NCBI GenBank assembly: GCA_950096895.1
Contig: CATNBF010000006.1
Location: 1 to 50,520, forward strand
From: an uncultured bacterium
GTDB lineage: Bacteria > Pseudomonadota > Alphaproteobacteria > Rs-D84
Direction: 5' to 3'
Length of the DNA: 50,520 nt
Part shown: positions 42,515 through 49,060 of the stretch, piece by piece
How positions within the stretch are numbered: the first letter of the stretch is position 1
Layout of the letters: each line of letters starts with the position of its first letter
Notes under the pieces: model-generated
The model's input: only the letters and a program-made list of their open reading frames with translations
Database searches by the model: none
Told to the model about the DNA's origin: nothing
Made by a program: the position numbers and the translations under genes

Positions 42515-42563
42515 TTTTTATTCCTTTGTTTTTGATTATATCACATGTGTGACATGTTATAGA
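42515..42563 (-). promoter_or_regulatory. Promoter and ACATGT palindromes upstream of lipoprotein gene
   Basis: TATAAT (42535-42540) and AAAGGAA (42521-42527) precede ATG 42514. Instead of a good -35 there are two ACATGT palindromes 3 nt apart (within 42543-42557), which suggests binding by an activator. Confidence 0.4.
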
Positions 42564-42616
42564 AATCATTTCTCGCGATGCATGTGTCAATGCGTTTGAC
42601 CCGGTTGTCCCCCAAC

Positions 42617-43414
42617 CTAACGTGATCGGTTATGAAATGCATCTTTGCCCAAGTACAGTGATTGTGACTGATCAGGCACAATTCCCGATACAAAATACGG
42701 GTTTTTGGCATCTTTTAACGCCACGTTTAACCGTGGAAAATTATCCAGACCAATAATCTTAAATCCCACAGATTGCAATATATGAACAATATCGACAAAG
42801 GGACGCAAAGAACTGGCCTCATTAACAAAAGGGCCAATATTTGATATATCCAGCGTTTGAAACCCAACCCTAAAATTAAAATCGATATTAGGGGCCAGCT
42901 TGCGCGTCTCTATCCGATCTGTAAAGGCAATATTTACAATATCATCGGCAAACATCACTTCGTATACATTTATTTGTTTATAAACTAACGCCGACACCAA
43001 CTGGGCCATATTCACAAGCGCGTCCATCGCAGCAAAGTTATTGATCTTGGGCATATTGGGACAACTTAACGTCACATCTAAATTAACATGATAACGATCT
43101 TGGTTAAACGCATAATTATTCAAGAAATTTCGAACCAAGGCCAACGCCGCCCCGATATTACCGGGATCATGAATAACTATTTTAATTTTATTATATTTAA
43201 CCAGGTCATAATATGTAAAATCATTAATATTTGCGTCATTAATGACCAACGGCGTTTCAAAAACCAGAACCTGGTCTGCGATTAATTGGGCATCGCACCC
43301 AACAACACCTGGGGCGGCCCCCAATGCCGCCACGCCAATCGCGCCACGTCTGAAACCACGGGCCAGATGTGATAACTTGGCCGGGGCCGCCATTAATTGT
43401 TTCTTGATGTCCAT
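42617..43414 (-). CDS. Lipoprotein, paralogue of the 41737 gene
   Basis: 265 aa. A long basic N-region (KKQLMAAPAKLSHLARGFRRG) leads to GVVGC, a lipobox at about Cys40. The mature part is an alpha/beta protein with VNLDVTLSCPNMPKI and a C-terminal block shared with its neighbour. ATG 43414 follows AAAGGAT and a promoter. The two genes arose by tandem duplication but have separate promoters and differ widely in sequence, so they may have separate roles. Unknown family. Confidence 0.7.
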   Translation of the reverse strand: MDIKKQLMAAPAKLSHLARGFRRGAIGVAALGAAPGVVGCDAQLIADQVLVFETPLVINDANINDFTYYDLVKYNKIKIVIHDPGNIGAALALVRNFLNNYAFNQDRYHVNLDVTLSCPNMPKINNFAAMDALVNMAQLVSALVYKQINVYEVMFADDIVNIAFTDRIETRKLAPNIDFNFRVGFQTLDISNIGPFVNEASSLRPFVDIVHILQSVGFKIIGLDNFPRLNVALKDAKNPYFVSGIVPDQSQSLYLGKDAFHNRSR

Positions 43415-43447
43415 TGACCGCTATCCTTTATCTTTATACTATGTTAA

Positions 43448-43475
43448 ATTATAGCAGAGTGATGAAATAAAACAA
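43448..43475 (-). promoter_or_regulatory. Promoter of the 43414 lipoprotein gene
   Basis: TTGTTT (43470-43475), 16 nt, TATAAT (43448-43453) on the minus strand; the -35 overlaps the preceding terminator. Confidence 0.6.
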
Positions 43476-43494
43476 GTCCCCCATGGGGACTTGT
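43472..43494 (-). terminator. Terminator of the 43537 gene
   Basis: ACAAGTCCCC/GGGGACTTGT stem with a 3-nt loop, followed by TTTTATTT on the minus strand. Confidence 0.8.
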
Positions 43495-43536
43495 CAAAAC
43501 ATTCTGGATGGGTCATTATGGCCCTATGGGGCTAAT

Positions 43537-44019
43537 TTAATCCAGATTAAACCGCTTTTTATATGCATCAAAAGTAAGCAATTTATCACTTGATAATACC
43601 GCATCTCTTAACTTTATATACTTTTTTACAATATTTATATCCATGTCTTGTGCCCCAGCATATGAAAAATCATCATTATAAAATTGTTCAATTCCTTGCT
43701 GTTTGTCGAACAACCAAAAATCATTAGGTTGCCAACCATCTGAAAATATAGTTTTAACAATGTTTTCATAATCACTGCGCATCATAAAAAAATATTCCGC
43801 CCCCAGCGTTATCTGGTCTGGGTAATACACAGCAACCCCCATCTTGTTATAATCAGTCGGCCCGGAATCTGGAATCAATTTCACTCGAATATGTCTTGCA
43901 CCTGCCTTTACTTTGCGCGCAATATTCATATTCCATTCTATATGACTTGGGCCTAATTCAGACATTTTTGGAATGTCACCATCCAAAAAACGTTTTAAGA
44001 TTGGTTGTTCGTTTTCCAT
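43537..44019 (-). CDS. Hypothetical protein, DUF6879-like
   Basis: 160 aa, soluble. The pattern HIRVKLIPDSGPTDYNKMGV, then ITLGAEYFFMMRS, then PNDFWLFDKQQGIEQFYND and RDAVLSSDKLL near the end resembles what I recall of the DUF6879 family, best known next to XRE regulators in actinobacteria. No such regulator is adjacent here. AT-rich codon use. The ATG at 44019 directly abuts a TATAAT and lacks a ribosome site, so start and promoter are uncertain. Function unknown. Confidence 0.55.
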   Translation of the reverse strand: MENEQPILKRFLDGDIPKMSELGPSHIEWNMNIARKVKAGARHIRVKLIPDSGPTDYNKMGVAVYYPDQITLGAEYFFMMRSDYENIVKTIFSDGWQPNDFWLFDKQQGIEQFYNDDFSYAGAQDMDINIVKKYIKLRDAVLSSDKLLTFDAYKKRFNLD

Positions 44020-44146
44020 ATTATATGCAATACGCGTGTCAATCTTTATTGCTTCGATTTTATAATTATCAAATGATACCTTTAAAATATTTTAACCTTT
44101 CGATATTTAACATACACAAGTATCAGACTGGGCAAAATCAATAATA

Positions 44147-44168
44147 AAAAGCATCCGAAAAGATGCTT
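44147..44168 (-). terminator. tRNA-Thr terminator
   Basis: AAGCATC-TTTTCG-GATGCTT stem then TTTATT on the minus strand. Confidence 0.85.
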
Positions 44169-44177
44169 CATATCACA

Positions 44178-44251
44178 TGGTGCCCTAAGCAAGAATCGGA
44201 CTTGCGACTCGTCCTTACCAAGGACGTGTTTTACCACTAGACTATTAGGGC
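44178..44251 (-). tRNA. tRNA-Thr (GGT)
   Basis: 74 nt with encoded CCA. Acceptor GCCCTAA/TTAGGGC is fully paired; anticodon stem-loop CGTCC-TTGGTAA-GGACG (GGT). The T-arm GCAAG-TCCGATT-CTTGC has TCC in place of the near-universal TTC at positions 54-56. It is a single-gene transcript with its own promoter and terminator. Confidence 0.9.
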
Positions 44252-44268
44252 GTTTTGATTTCTTGGCT

Positions 44269-44296
44269 ATTATACGGGTCAAGGATAAAAAATCAA
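44269..44296 (-). promoter_or_regulatory. tRNA-Thr promoter
   Basis: TTGATT (44291-44296), 16 nt, TATAAT (44269-44274) on the minus strand. Confidence 0.75.
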
Positions 44297-44306
44297 GTCT
44301 AAAATT

Positions 44307-44327
44307 TACCCCGCGTGATGCGGGGTA
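44307..44327 (-). terminator. Terminator of the 44348 gene
   Basis: TACCCCGC/GCGGGGTA stem with a 5-nt loop, followed by AAATTTTAG on the minus strand. It overlaps the tRNA-Thr promoter region only slightly upstream. Confidence 0.7.
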
Positions 44328-44347
44328 CAACATTCTTGGGGGCCGCA

Positions 44348-44923
44348 TTATTCGATACAACAATTGACCGCCGTTTTAACCCAATTCTTTAATTTTGATA
44401 TCCCGCCTGATGTTGGGATGTCGGTTGGACACACGTCGACCGGGGTAACATTGTCTTTTTTGGACGTCGCCGTCTTTGGGGCAGATGGCATGTACTTTAA
44501 CGTTGTCGCACCGTCATTTAACATACCCATATTCAATCCCCAAAAGATACAATACAGACCGTATGACTGATCAAACAAGTCATAGGCCACATCCCGATCA
44601 CCGGCGGCCAAGGCCTTGGTCCCCACTTCGAACAAACGCATAGATGACGCCAACAAGTGTTTAGAGATGCACCATACTTCCCCTTCGTATGATGGGATAA
44701 CCTTTAACATTAATTTTTTACGTTGTTCCCTGATTTCGTTAATCATATCATAAAACGCATGTTTGCCGGTTTTGGCCCCAGAAAACATCAGATGTTCTTC
44801 GATAGAAATTAAATTCATAATACCAATGGTTAAATCTTGATCCGACGACAGATCTTTGGGATTAACCTTTTTCGCAGCATCCAGTTTTTCAACAAATTCT
44901 TGGACATTTTTGATTTTTTGCAT
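44348..44923 (-). CDS. Hypothetical helical cytosolic protein
   Basis: 191 aa from ATG 44923, seven nucleotides after GGGAG; the track adds 10 residues. Mostly alpha-helical (NVQEFVEKLDAAKKV, MNLISIEEHLMFSGAK, ISKHLLASSMRLFEVGTKALA, AAGDRDVAYDLFDQSYGLY), resembling a four-helix or TPR-like bundle, and ending in a polar Thr/Lys-rich tail with a cysteine pair. No signal peptide. No family recognised. It lies 23 nt after the CxxC membrane protein gene, same strand. Confidence 0.6.
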   Translation of the reverse strand: MQKIKNVQEFVEKLDAAKKVNPKDLSSDQDLTIGIMNLISIEEHLMFSGAKTGKHAFYDMINEIREQRKKLMLKVIPSYEGEVWCISKHLLASSMRLFEVGTKALAAGDRDVAYDLFDQSYGLYCIFWGLNMGMLNDGATTLKYMPSAPKTATSKKDNVTPVDVCPTDIPTSGGISKLKNWVKTAVNCCIE

Positions 44924-44946
44924 CTTTTCTCCCAATTTTTTATTTT

Positions 44947-45441
44947 TTAGCAAATGGTTAAGATCCAGCTGGCCACCGCCAAAACCACAATCGGCAAGAC
45001 CACTTTTTCAAAGGCAAAATGTGCATGGCCGCCATTTCTTGCCTTCATCCAATCATAAATCTTTTCTGTGACGATAAACAACAATCCCCCCAAAATCGTT
45101 CCAAACAGCAAGGGATCAACCCGCAGAAAACCAAAATAAGTACACGGGCTATACGTCACGTTTCCAATATAGGCAAACCCAATCGATGCCATCATTGCCC
45201 CCAACACCAACGCATTACGCCCCCAGAAACGCCAGCCGCGCCGATCCATAAACTTGATCACCCAATACCCCATCAATACCAAAAACGCCCCAACCCACAG
45301 GCCGGCGACCGCATCCGGCACACCCATGCGCCGCGTAATCGGCAATGCCGCCCCAATGGCAATCGTACACACCGGACAGGCCGGATTTGCCATCGCTGGA
45401 ACCGACAAAAACATCATCAAAAACATCAGTGCTTTCTTCAT
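44947..45441 (-). CDS. CxxC-containing polytopic membrane protein
   Basis: 164 aa. The N-terminal hydrophobic segment reads as a signal peptide (LMFLMMFLSVPAMANP), after which ACPVCTIAIGAAL places a CPVC pair at the periplasmic face. Four further helices follow (AGLWVGAFLVLMGYWVI, ALVLGAMMASIGFAYIG, LLFGTILGGLLFIV, VVLPIVVLAVASWIL). The CxxC could bind a metal or exchange disulfides. It is divergently arranged with a double ArsR regulator, as metal or thiol transport genes often are. The exact role is not known. Confidence 0.65.
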   Translation of the reverse strand: MKKALMFLMMFLSVPAMANPACPVCTIAIGAALPITRRMGVPDAVAGLWVGAFLVLMGYWVIKFMDRRGWRFWGRNALVLGAMMASIGFAYIGNVTYSPCTYFGFLRVDPLLFGTILGGLLFIVTEKIYDWMKARNGGHAHFAFEKVVLPIVVLAVASWILTIC

Positions 45442-45576
45442 TTCCCTTTCCTTTTATTATATATGATTTTTAATATATATTATTTACAATATATATAAAA
45501 AGTCAAATAAATATTTGCCCCGTCCCCCCAATCATGATATGAATAAGGTAACAGATATCGCAAAGGATACCACGAA
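45442..45576. promoter_or_regulatory. Divergent control region of CxxC protein and ArsR-like regulator
   Basis: Plus strand TTGCCC (45515-45520), 17 nt, TATGAA (45538-45543) for the regulator; minus strand TTGACT (45501-45506) with a TAATAT 18 nt further for the membrane gene. Between them lie two copies of AATATATAT about 18 nt apart, candidate operators. Confidence 0.5.
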
Positions 45577-46245
45577 ATGTCAAATGCCCCATTACCTGAT
45601 GTCAAGATTGCCTGTCAATTGCCGCCAGAAATTATGGCACGTGCCGCCCAAGGGATTGGGTACATCGCGCATCCAACACGGTTACGGATCTTGGAATATC
45701 TGGACGTGGCTGGCCGGTCATCTGTATCGGCGATTGCGCATCATGTCAACATTGCCCCCACCATTGTATCCCAGCATTTGAAGAAAATGCGCGACGCCCA
45801 TCTGGTGCAAACAACACGGCGGGGAATTTTTGTGTATTACGAAATTGGCGGCGAATATCCCGCCAGCATATTTGTCTGTCTGCGCAAATTGTTTGGATTT
45901 ATGACAGATCAATTAAAATTCTTGCGCGATGGCTATCGGGAAATTTTACCCGAAGATTATACAACCATGGCCGCCAGTCGGATTAAACTATTTGCCCATA
46001 CGGATAAAATGCGCATCTTGGAATTTCTGACCTATCGCGGGGAATCATGTGTGGGCCAGATTGTAGATGGGGTCAACCTGCCCCAGGCGGTTGTATCTCA
46101 ATATTTGAAAAAGTTGGCCGATGATGATTTTGTGGCATCGCGGCGTGATGGTCGCTATGTCCGATATACCATCACCCCAGGCGTTCATAAAACCACCATC
46201 GGGTGTATTCATCGACGCTATGAACGGGTGGGTAACAACTTTTAG
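45577..46245 (+). CDS. Transcription regulator with two ArsR-type winged-helix domains
   Basis: 222 aa. Two homologous ArsR/SmtB-like DNA-binding domains sit in one chain: about residues 25-92 (AHPTRLRILEYLDVAGRSSV, IAPTIVSQHLKKMRDAHLV) and 133-200 (AHTDKMRILEFLTYRGESCV, LPQAVVSQYLKKLADDDFV). Such proteins normally dimerise; here a single chain may act as a pseudo-dimer. No cysteine-rich metal box like ELCVCDL is present; isolated Cys occur between and after the domains. It is divergent from the CxxC membrane protein gene, its likely target. Confidence 0.85.
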   Translation: MSNAPLPDVKIACQLPPEIMARAAQGIGYIAHPTRLRILEYLDVAGRSSVSAIAHHVNIAPTIVSQHLKKMRDAHLVQTTRRGIFVYYEIGGEYPASIFVCLRKLFGFMTDQLKFLRDGYREILPEDYTTMAASRIKLFAHTDKMRILEFLTYRGESCVGQIVDGVNLPQAVVSQYLKKLADDDFVASRRDGRYVRYTITPGVHKTTIGCIHRRYERVGNNF

Positions 46246-46660
46246 ATGCGCGCATCCCATCATAATGCAACAATTTGAAAATTTATAAAATCACGCGTTG
46301 ATGCATGATTCTGTGACAAATTACTATAAATCCACCCAGATGTGACCGGCATCCTGTCGTTGGTGAATTTGCTTGTTTGAAACCTTGGCGGGTGCCCTTG
46401 AATCAAAAAATAAAAAGCCCCATGCGGGGCATTTGAATTTTGGTAGCGGGCCGGGAATTCGTCGGCGATGATGTTGTCACATCACCGCGCGACGGAACAG
46501 CGCAAATTCGCATCTGCGACCGGTATGTTCCCACATGCCTATTTGCTTGTTTGACCCCCCTTGTGAACACCCACAAAAATTTTCAATTTTTGCGGGGCCC
46601 GGTTTCGGAGGTTCAAGTCTATCGTTGCCAAAATAAAAACCCCATTCGGGGCGATTTAAT
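46246..46660. other. Non-coding stretch with duplicated tRNA-Met-flank remnants
   Basis: No convincing gene. ATTTGCTTGTTTGA occurs twice (about 46365 and 46542), each followed by a terminator-like hairpin (GCCCC-ATG-CGGGGC; CCCC-ATT-CGGGG) and then TTTGGTAGCGGG, the last bases of tRNA-Met on the minus strand. This looks like two generations of displaced tRNA 3' ends. A degenerate T-arm-like GGTTCAAGTC also appears near 46610 on the plus strand. Confidence 0.45.
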
Positions 46661-46707
46661 TTTGGTAGCGGGAGAGGGACTTGAACCCCCGACACGCGGA
46701 TTATGAT
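46661..46707 (-). repeat. Left 47-bp direct repeat: displaced 3' half of tRNA-Met (att-like)
   Basis: Identical over 47 bp to 47685-47731, running from the CCA end to the anticodon loop of tRNA-Met, then diverging. A terminator hairpin lies on its left. This is the typical trace of integration into the 3' half of a tRNA gene. Confidence 0.8.
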
Positions 46708-46926
46708 ATTTCTGAGCTGAAAATCAAAAAACGCAGATTTCCGCGCCTTTTAGCCCGTTTTTATTCATCGCTTTTTCGTCCATATAGTCTACATATAGTC
46801 CCACGGATATAAAAAAATCAACTTTGTTGTATTTTTATCCATAATTATCCCGTGAACCGAATAATCCCCAAACCAAATTGACTGATACGGTTATAATGAG
46901 TAAAGTATATATACAATGGTCATAAA

Positions 46927-47562
46927 ATGAAACTTGTAAAACTATTTTGCTTATATATCACTTTGGCAATATCTCCTGCCATTGCGACGGATAAATATTA
47001 TTTGGTTCAATGGAGTATTGATGCACATTGGATTCGTGTGGCTTATCCGCAATTGGCATTTACAGACGGATTTAAAATAGCGGGAAGCGAACGGGAAAAT
47101 CGGTATATCAGTCCGTATGAATTATCAAAAGAAGATTGTTTGAATAGAGTAGAGAATACATTAAACGGCTATAAAAAAACATATAACCGCGTTATGCAAC
47201 AGAAAGACAGTTTTTATAATTCTGCCAAACGCTCCATTGCAGAAAAATCTTATGTTGTGGATGATTTGTCTGATGAATATTACAGTTATTACTGCATACC
47301 GGTTGATATGTGGAACAATATAAAACCATCGACGGATGCCAAGGATGAAGATTATATTACAGGCGATGAACAAAGATATAAGGATATTGATTCATTTGTA
47401 GAGATATTAAAGCCCTGTGGAATAAGTGAATTGACTGTGAATAATGTCTTGATTCCGGAAACGCCTTTTATATGCGAAAAATATAACGCCGAACAACCGA
47501 TTCCGCACAAGACATATAATGGACTTGTCGGATACCAGAAATTCATCAGTTCAAAGAAATAA
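46927..47562 (+). CDS. Exported hypothetical protein, cargo of tRNA-Met element
   Basis: 211 aa. Signal peptide KLVKLFCLYITLAISPAIAT, then a tyrosine-rich mature protein (TDKYYLVQWSIDAHWI, SDEYYSYYCIPVDMW) with four Cys spread along it that may form disulfides. No known domain. Codon use is AT-rich compared with flanking genes, which fits recent arrival. No strong ribosome site is visible before ATG 46927. It is the sole gene between the two tRNA-Met repeats. Function unknown. Confidence 0.6.
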   Translation: MKLVKLFCLYITLAISPAIATDKYYLVQWSIDAHWIRVAYPQLAFTDGFKIAGSERENRYISPYELSKEDCLNRVENTLNGYKKTYNRVMQQKDSFYNSAKRSIAEKSYVVDDLSDEYYSYYCIPVDMWNNIKPSTDAKDEDYITGDEQRYKDIDSFVEILKPCGISELTVNNVLIPETPFICEKYNAEQPIPHKTYNGLVGYQKFISSKK

Positions 47563-47660
47563 TGATAATCACCAGGTCATATAGTCAACCATATAGTCCA
47601 CATATAGTCAAAATACAAAGAATTTGGATTTAGATATAAACTTCGCGAAATTTAGAAATT

Positions 47661-47686
47661 AAAAAATCCCGGAAATCCGGGGGATT
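47661..47686 (-). terminator. tRNA-Met terminator
   Basis: Minus-strand CCCGG-ATTT-CCGGG stem followed by ATTTTTTAATTT, just after the tRNA CCA. Confidence 0.75.
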
Positions 47687-47731
47687 TGGTAGCGGGAGAG
47701 GGACTTGAACCCCCGACACGCGGATTATGAT
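47685..47731 (-). repeat. Right 47-bp direct repeat (3' half of intact tRNA-Met)
   Basis: Copy identical to 46661-46707; here it is part of the complete tRNA gene. Confidence 0.8.
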
Positions 47732-47763
47732 TCCGCTGCTCTAACCAACTGAGCTATCCCGCC
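47687..47763 (-). tRNA. tRNA-Met (CAT), elongator type
   Basis: 77 nt with encoded CCA. Acceptor GGCGGGA/TCCCGCT is paired with G1-U72, so it lacks the unpaired first position of an initiator. Anticodon stem-loop GCGGA-ATCATAA-TCCGC (CAT); T-arm GGGGG-TTCAAGT-CCCTC. Closely resembles alphaproteobacterial elongator tRNA-Met; tRNA-Ile2 (k2C) is the alternative. It hosts the integration repeat. Confidence 0.93.
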
Positions 47764-47774
47764 AAACGCATCGC

Positions 47775-47802
47775 ATTATATCAAACTTTTTTTCAAATGC
47801 AA
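47775..47802 (-). promoter_or_regulatory. tRNA-Met promoter
   Basis: TTGCAT (47797-47802), 16 nt, TATAAT (47775-47780) on the minus strand. Confidence 0.75.
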
Positions 47803-47815
47803 GAAACAAATCCAT

Positions 47816-47844
47816 TTGATTTTTTTCATGGCTCAATTTATTAT
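47816..47844 (+). promoter_or_regulatory. Promoter of the structured leader / GT8 gene
   Basis: TTGATT (47816-47821), 17 nt, TATTAT (47839-47844). Expected transcript start near 47851, about 209 nt before the GT8 start codon. Confidence 0.6.
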
Positions 47845-47850
47845 TCAAAG

Positions 47851-48038
47851 GACATCGGGGGTTCCGATGTTGGGATTCAACACCCATTGTATGCGCGTCT
47901 GTGCGGACGTAAAACGCTCCTGCATATCCATTATGGCAGGAGTGCGACTGCATATAGATAAAAGCATCGCGCTATTACGCATACAATAGTGTTGAAACTC
48001 CTGCCGTCTTTTTATAAAAGGACGGCTTCTCTTTATTC
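47851..48038 (+). ncRNA. Structured leader RNA, possible attenuator or riboswitch
   Basis: A 5' hairpin (ACATCGG/CCGATGT) is followed by an 18-bp near-perfect helix joining 47876-47895 to 47978-47996. Inside it are three hairpins: CGTC/GACG, CTCCTGC/GCAGGAG and GCGA..TGC/GCA.TCGC, giving a four-way junction. GGCAGGAGT (47935-47943) can instead pair perfectly with ACTCCTGCC (47997-48005), which would break both the second hairpin and the final GCCGTC/GACGGC hairpin (48003-48026) that precedes a T-rich tail. I do not recognise the class. A 40-codon ORF (ATG 47867 to TAG 47989) overlaps the structure and could be a leader peptide. Confidence 0.5.
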
Positions 48039-48059
48039 AACAATAAAAAGGTATGCAAC

Positions 48060-48980
48060 ATGTATAAATATTGGAAAATTCGCGAAATCATCGCCAAAAT
48101 GGCCGCATTGGTTGGCACAAACCGTAACAAACGACGCCAAATTCGTGATAAAATTCGCTTTGCTGGATTGATTCAAAGCACGGGTCATTATGACATTGCC
48201 CAGAAAAAGTACCCAAAGCCAATTGCAATATCATTGTGTTTCAATGGTGATGGATATAAATTAGCTGCTGTATCAATTCGATCCCTGGTTATGGCGGCGT
48301 CTGATCGGTGTGATTACCATATTTATTGCATTGTTGATTCCACAGTTCATAGCGAGCATCGCCGCATCCTGGGGCGCATGGTGGCCGATACCCAATCAAC
48401 AATTACATTTATTGACGCCAATCATGATTTTGACACCGCCAATCGACGCAGATGGCCGGTCGCGGTGTATTATCGCATGATGTTGCCAAAACTATTGGGG
48501 GACATCGACCAGATTATTTATGCAGATATCGATACTATATTTTGTCGTGATTTGATTGATTTGGCCTGTTTAGACATGGGGGATAATTTAGTGGCAGGCG
48601 TTGCCGATTATAATAACGGTTATATCAATTCGGGTTTTTTGGTTATGAATCTGACCCAAATGCGCAAAGAAAACATCTATGACACATGGGTTTGGGCCGC
48701 CCATAAAAAAGATTACAAAAATCCAGACCAAGATTTATTAAACTATACCACACGTGGGCGAAAAATATTTCTGCCGTTGCGGTACAACTTTCAATCTATG
48801 CTGGGGACACGTTTATTCAAGGTACATACCGATCGTGAGTTCTTTGATTTGCGTCACCATCTGGTTGTAATGCATTATTCAAATTGGATGAAACCATGGC
48901 ATCCCCACAACAGACGTCCTTTATATTCCAATTTATGGTGGGATGCGGCGCGGGAAACAGACCTACGATTCGATTTATGA
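48060..48980 (+). CDS. Family 8 glycosyltransferase
   Basis: 306 aa. GT-A fold retaining transferase of the LPS galactosyl/glucosyltransferase type: start IAISLCFNGDGYKLAAVSI, central IIYADIDTIFCRDL with the metal-binding DXD, then INSGFLVMNL and PDQDLLNY, and C-terminal VMHYSNWMKPWH. The basic N-terminal 55 residues may bind membrane or another subunit. It probably adds a hexose to surface polysaccharide from a UDP-sugar. Ribosome site AAAAAGG. The long structured leader upstream suggests conditional expression. Confidence 0.88.
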   Translation: MYKYWKIREIIAKMAALVGTNRNKRRQIRDKIRFAGLIQSTGHYDIAQKKYPKPIAISLCFNGDGYKLAAVSIRSLVMAASDRCDYHIYCIVDSTVHSEHRRILGRMVADTQSTITFIDANHDFDTANRRRWPVAVYYRMMLPKLLGDIDQIIYADIDTIFCRDLIDLACLDMGDNLVAGVADYNNGYINSGFLVMNLTQMRKENIYDTWVWAAHKKDYKNPDQDLLNYTTRGRKIFLPLRYNFQSMLGTRLFKVHTDREFFDLRHHLVVMHYSNWMKPWHPHNRRPLYSNLWWDAARETDLRFDL

Positions 48981-49024
48981 ATTCGTTCACAGATTAAAAT
49001 ATTATAATTTTTAATAAAATAGGG

Positions 49025-49053
49025 TTGAATGCATGTCTGAAATAATGTATATT
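49025..49053 (+). promoter_or_regulatory. Leaderless promoter of PagL-like gene
   Basis: TTGAAT (49025-49030), 17 nt, TATATT (49048-49053), then 7 nt to ATG 49061. Confidence 0.7.
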
Positions 49054-49060
49054 GGGCGGT

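Larger units (their letters stand above)
46661..47731. mobile_element. Candidate 1-kb mini integrative element at tRNA-Met
   Basis: Two 47-bp tRNA-Met 3'-half copies lie 1,024 bp apart. Inside them CATATAGTC-type repeats occur twice near the left end (46781-46802) and three times near the right end (47579-47611), like recombinase arm sites. The only gene is the exported 211-aa protein. No integrase is present, so it would be non-autonomous or a remnant. Confidence 0.55.

Noticed and set aside
46440-46706. Plus-strand ORF ending GEGLEPPTRGL
   Set aside because: Shadow of the tRNA-Met 3' half read on the opposite strand, a common artefact.
47741-47953. Minus-strand 70-aa ORF over the tRNA-Met start and leader
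   Set aside because: It overlaps the tRNA, its promoter and the structured leader; no ribosome site and odd composition.
47851-48038. Retron msr-msd, 6S RNA or tmRNA for the structured region
   Set aside because: The long inverted repeat suggested a retron, but no reverse transcriptase is near. The branched shape does not fit 6S RNA, and no tag frame or tRNA-like end supports tmRNA.
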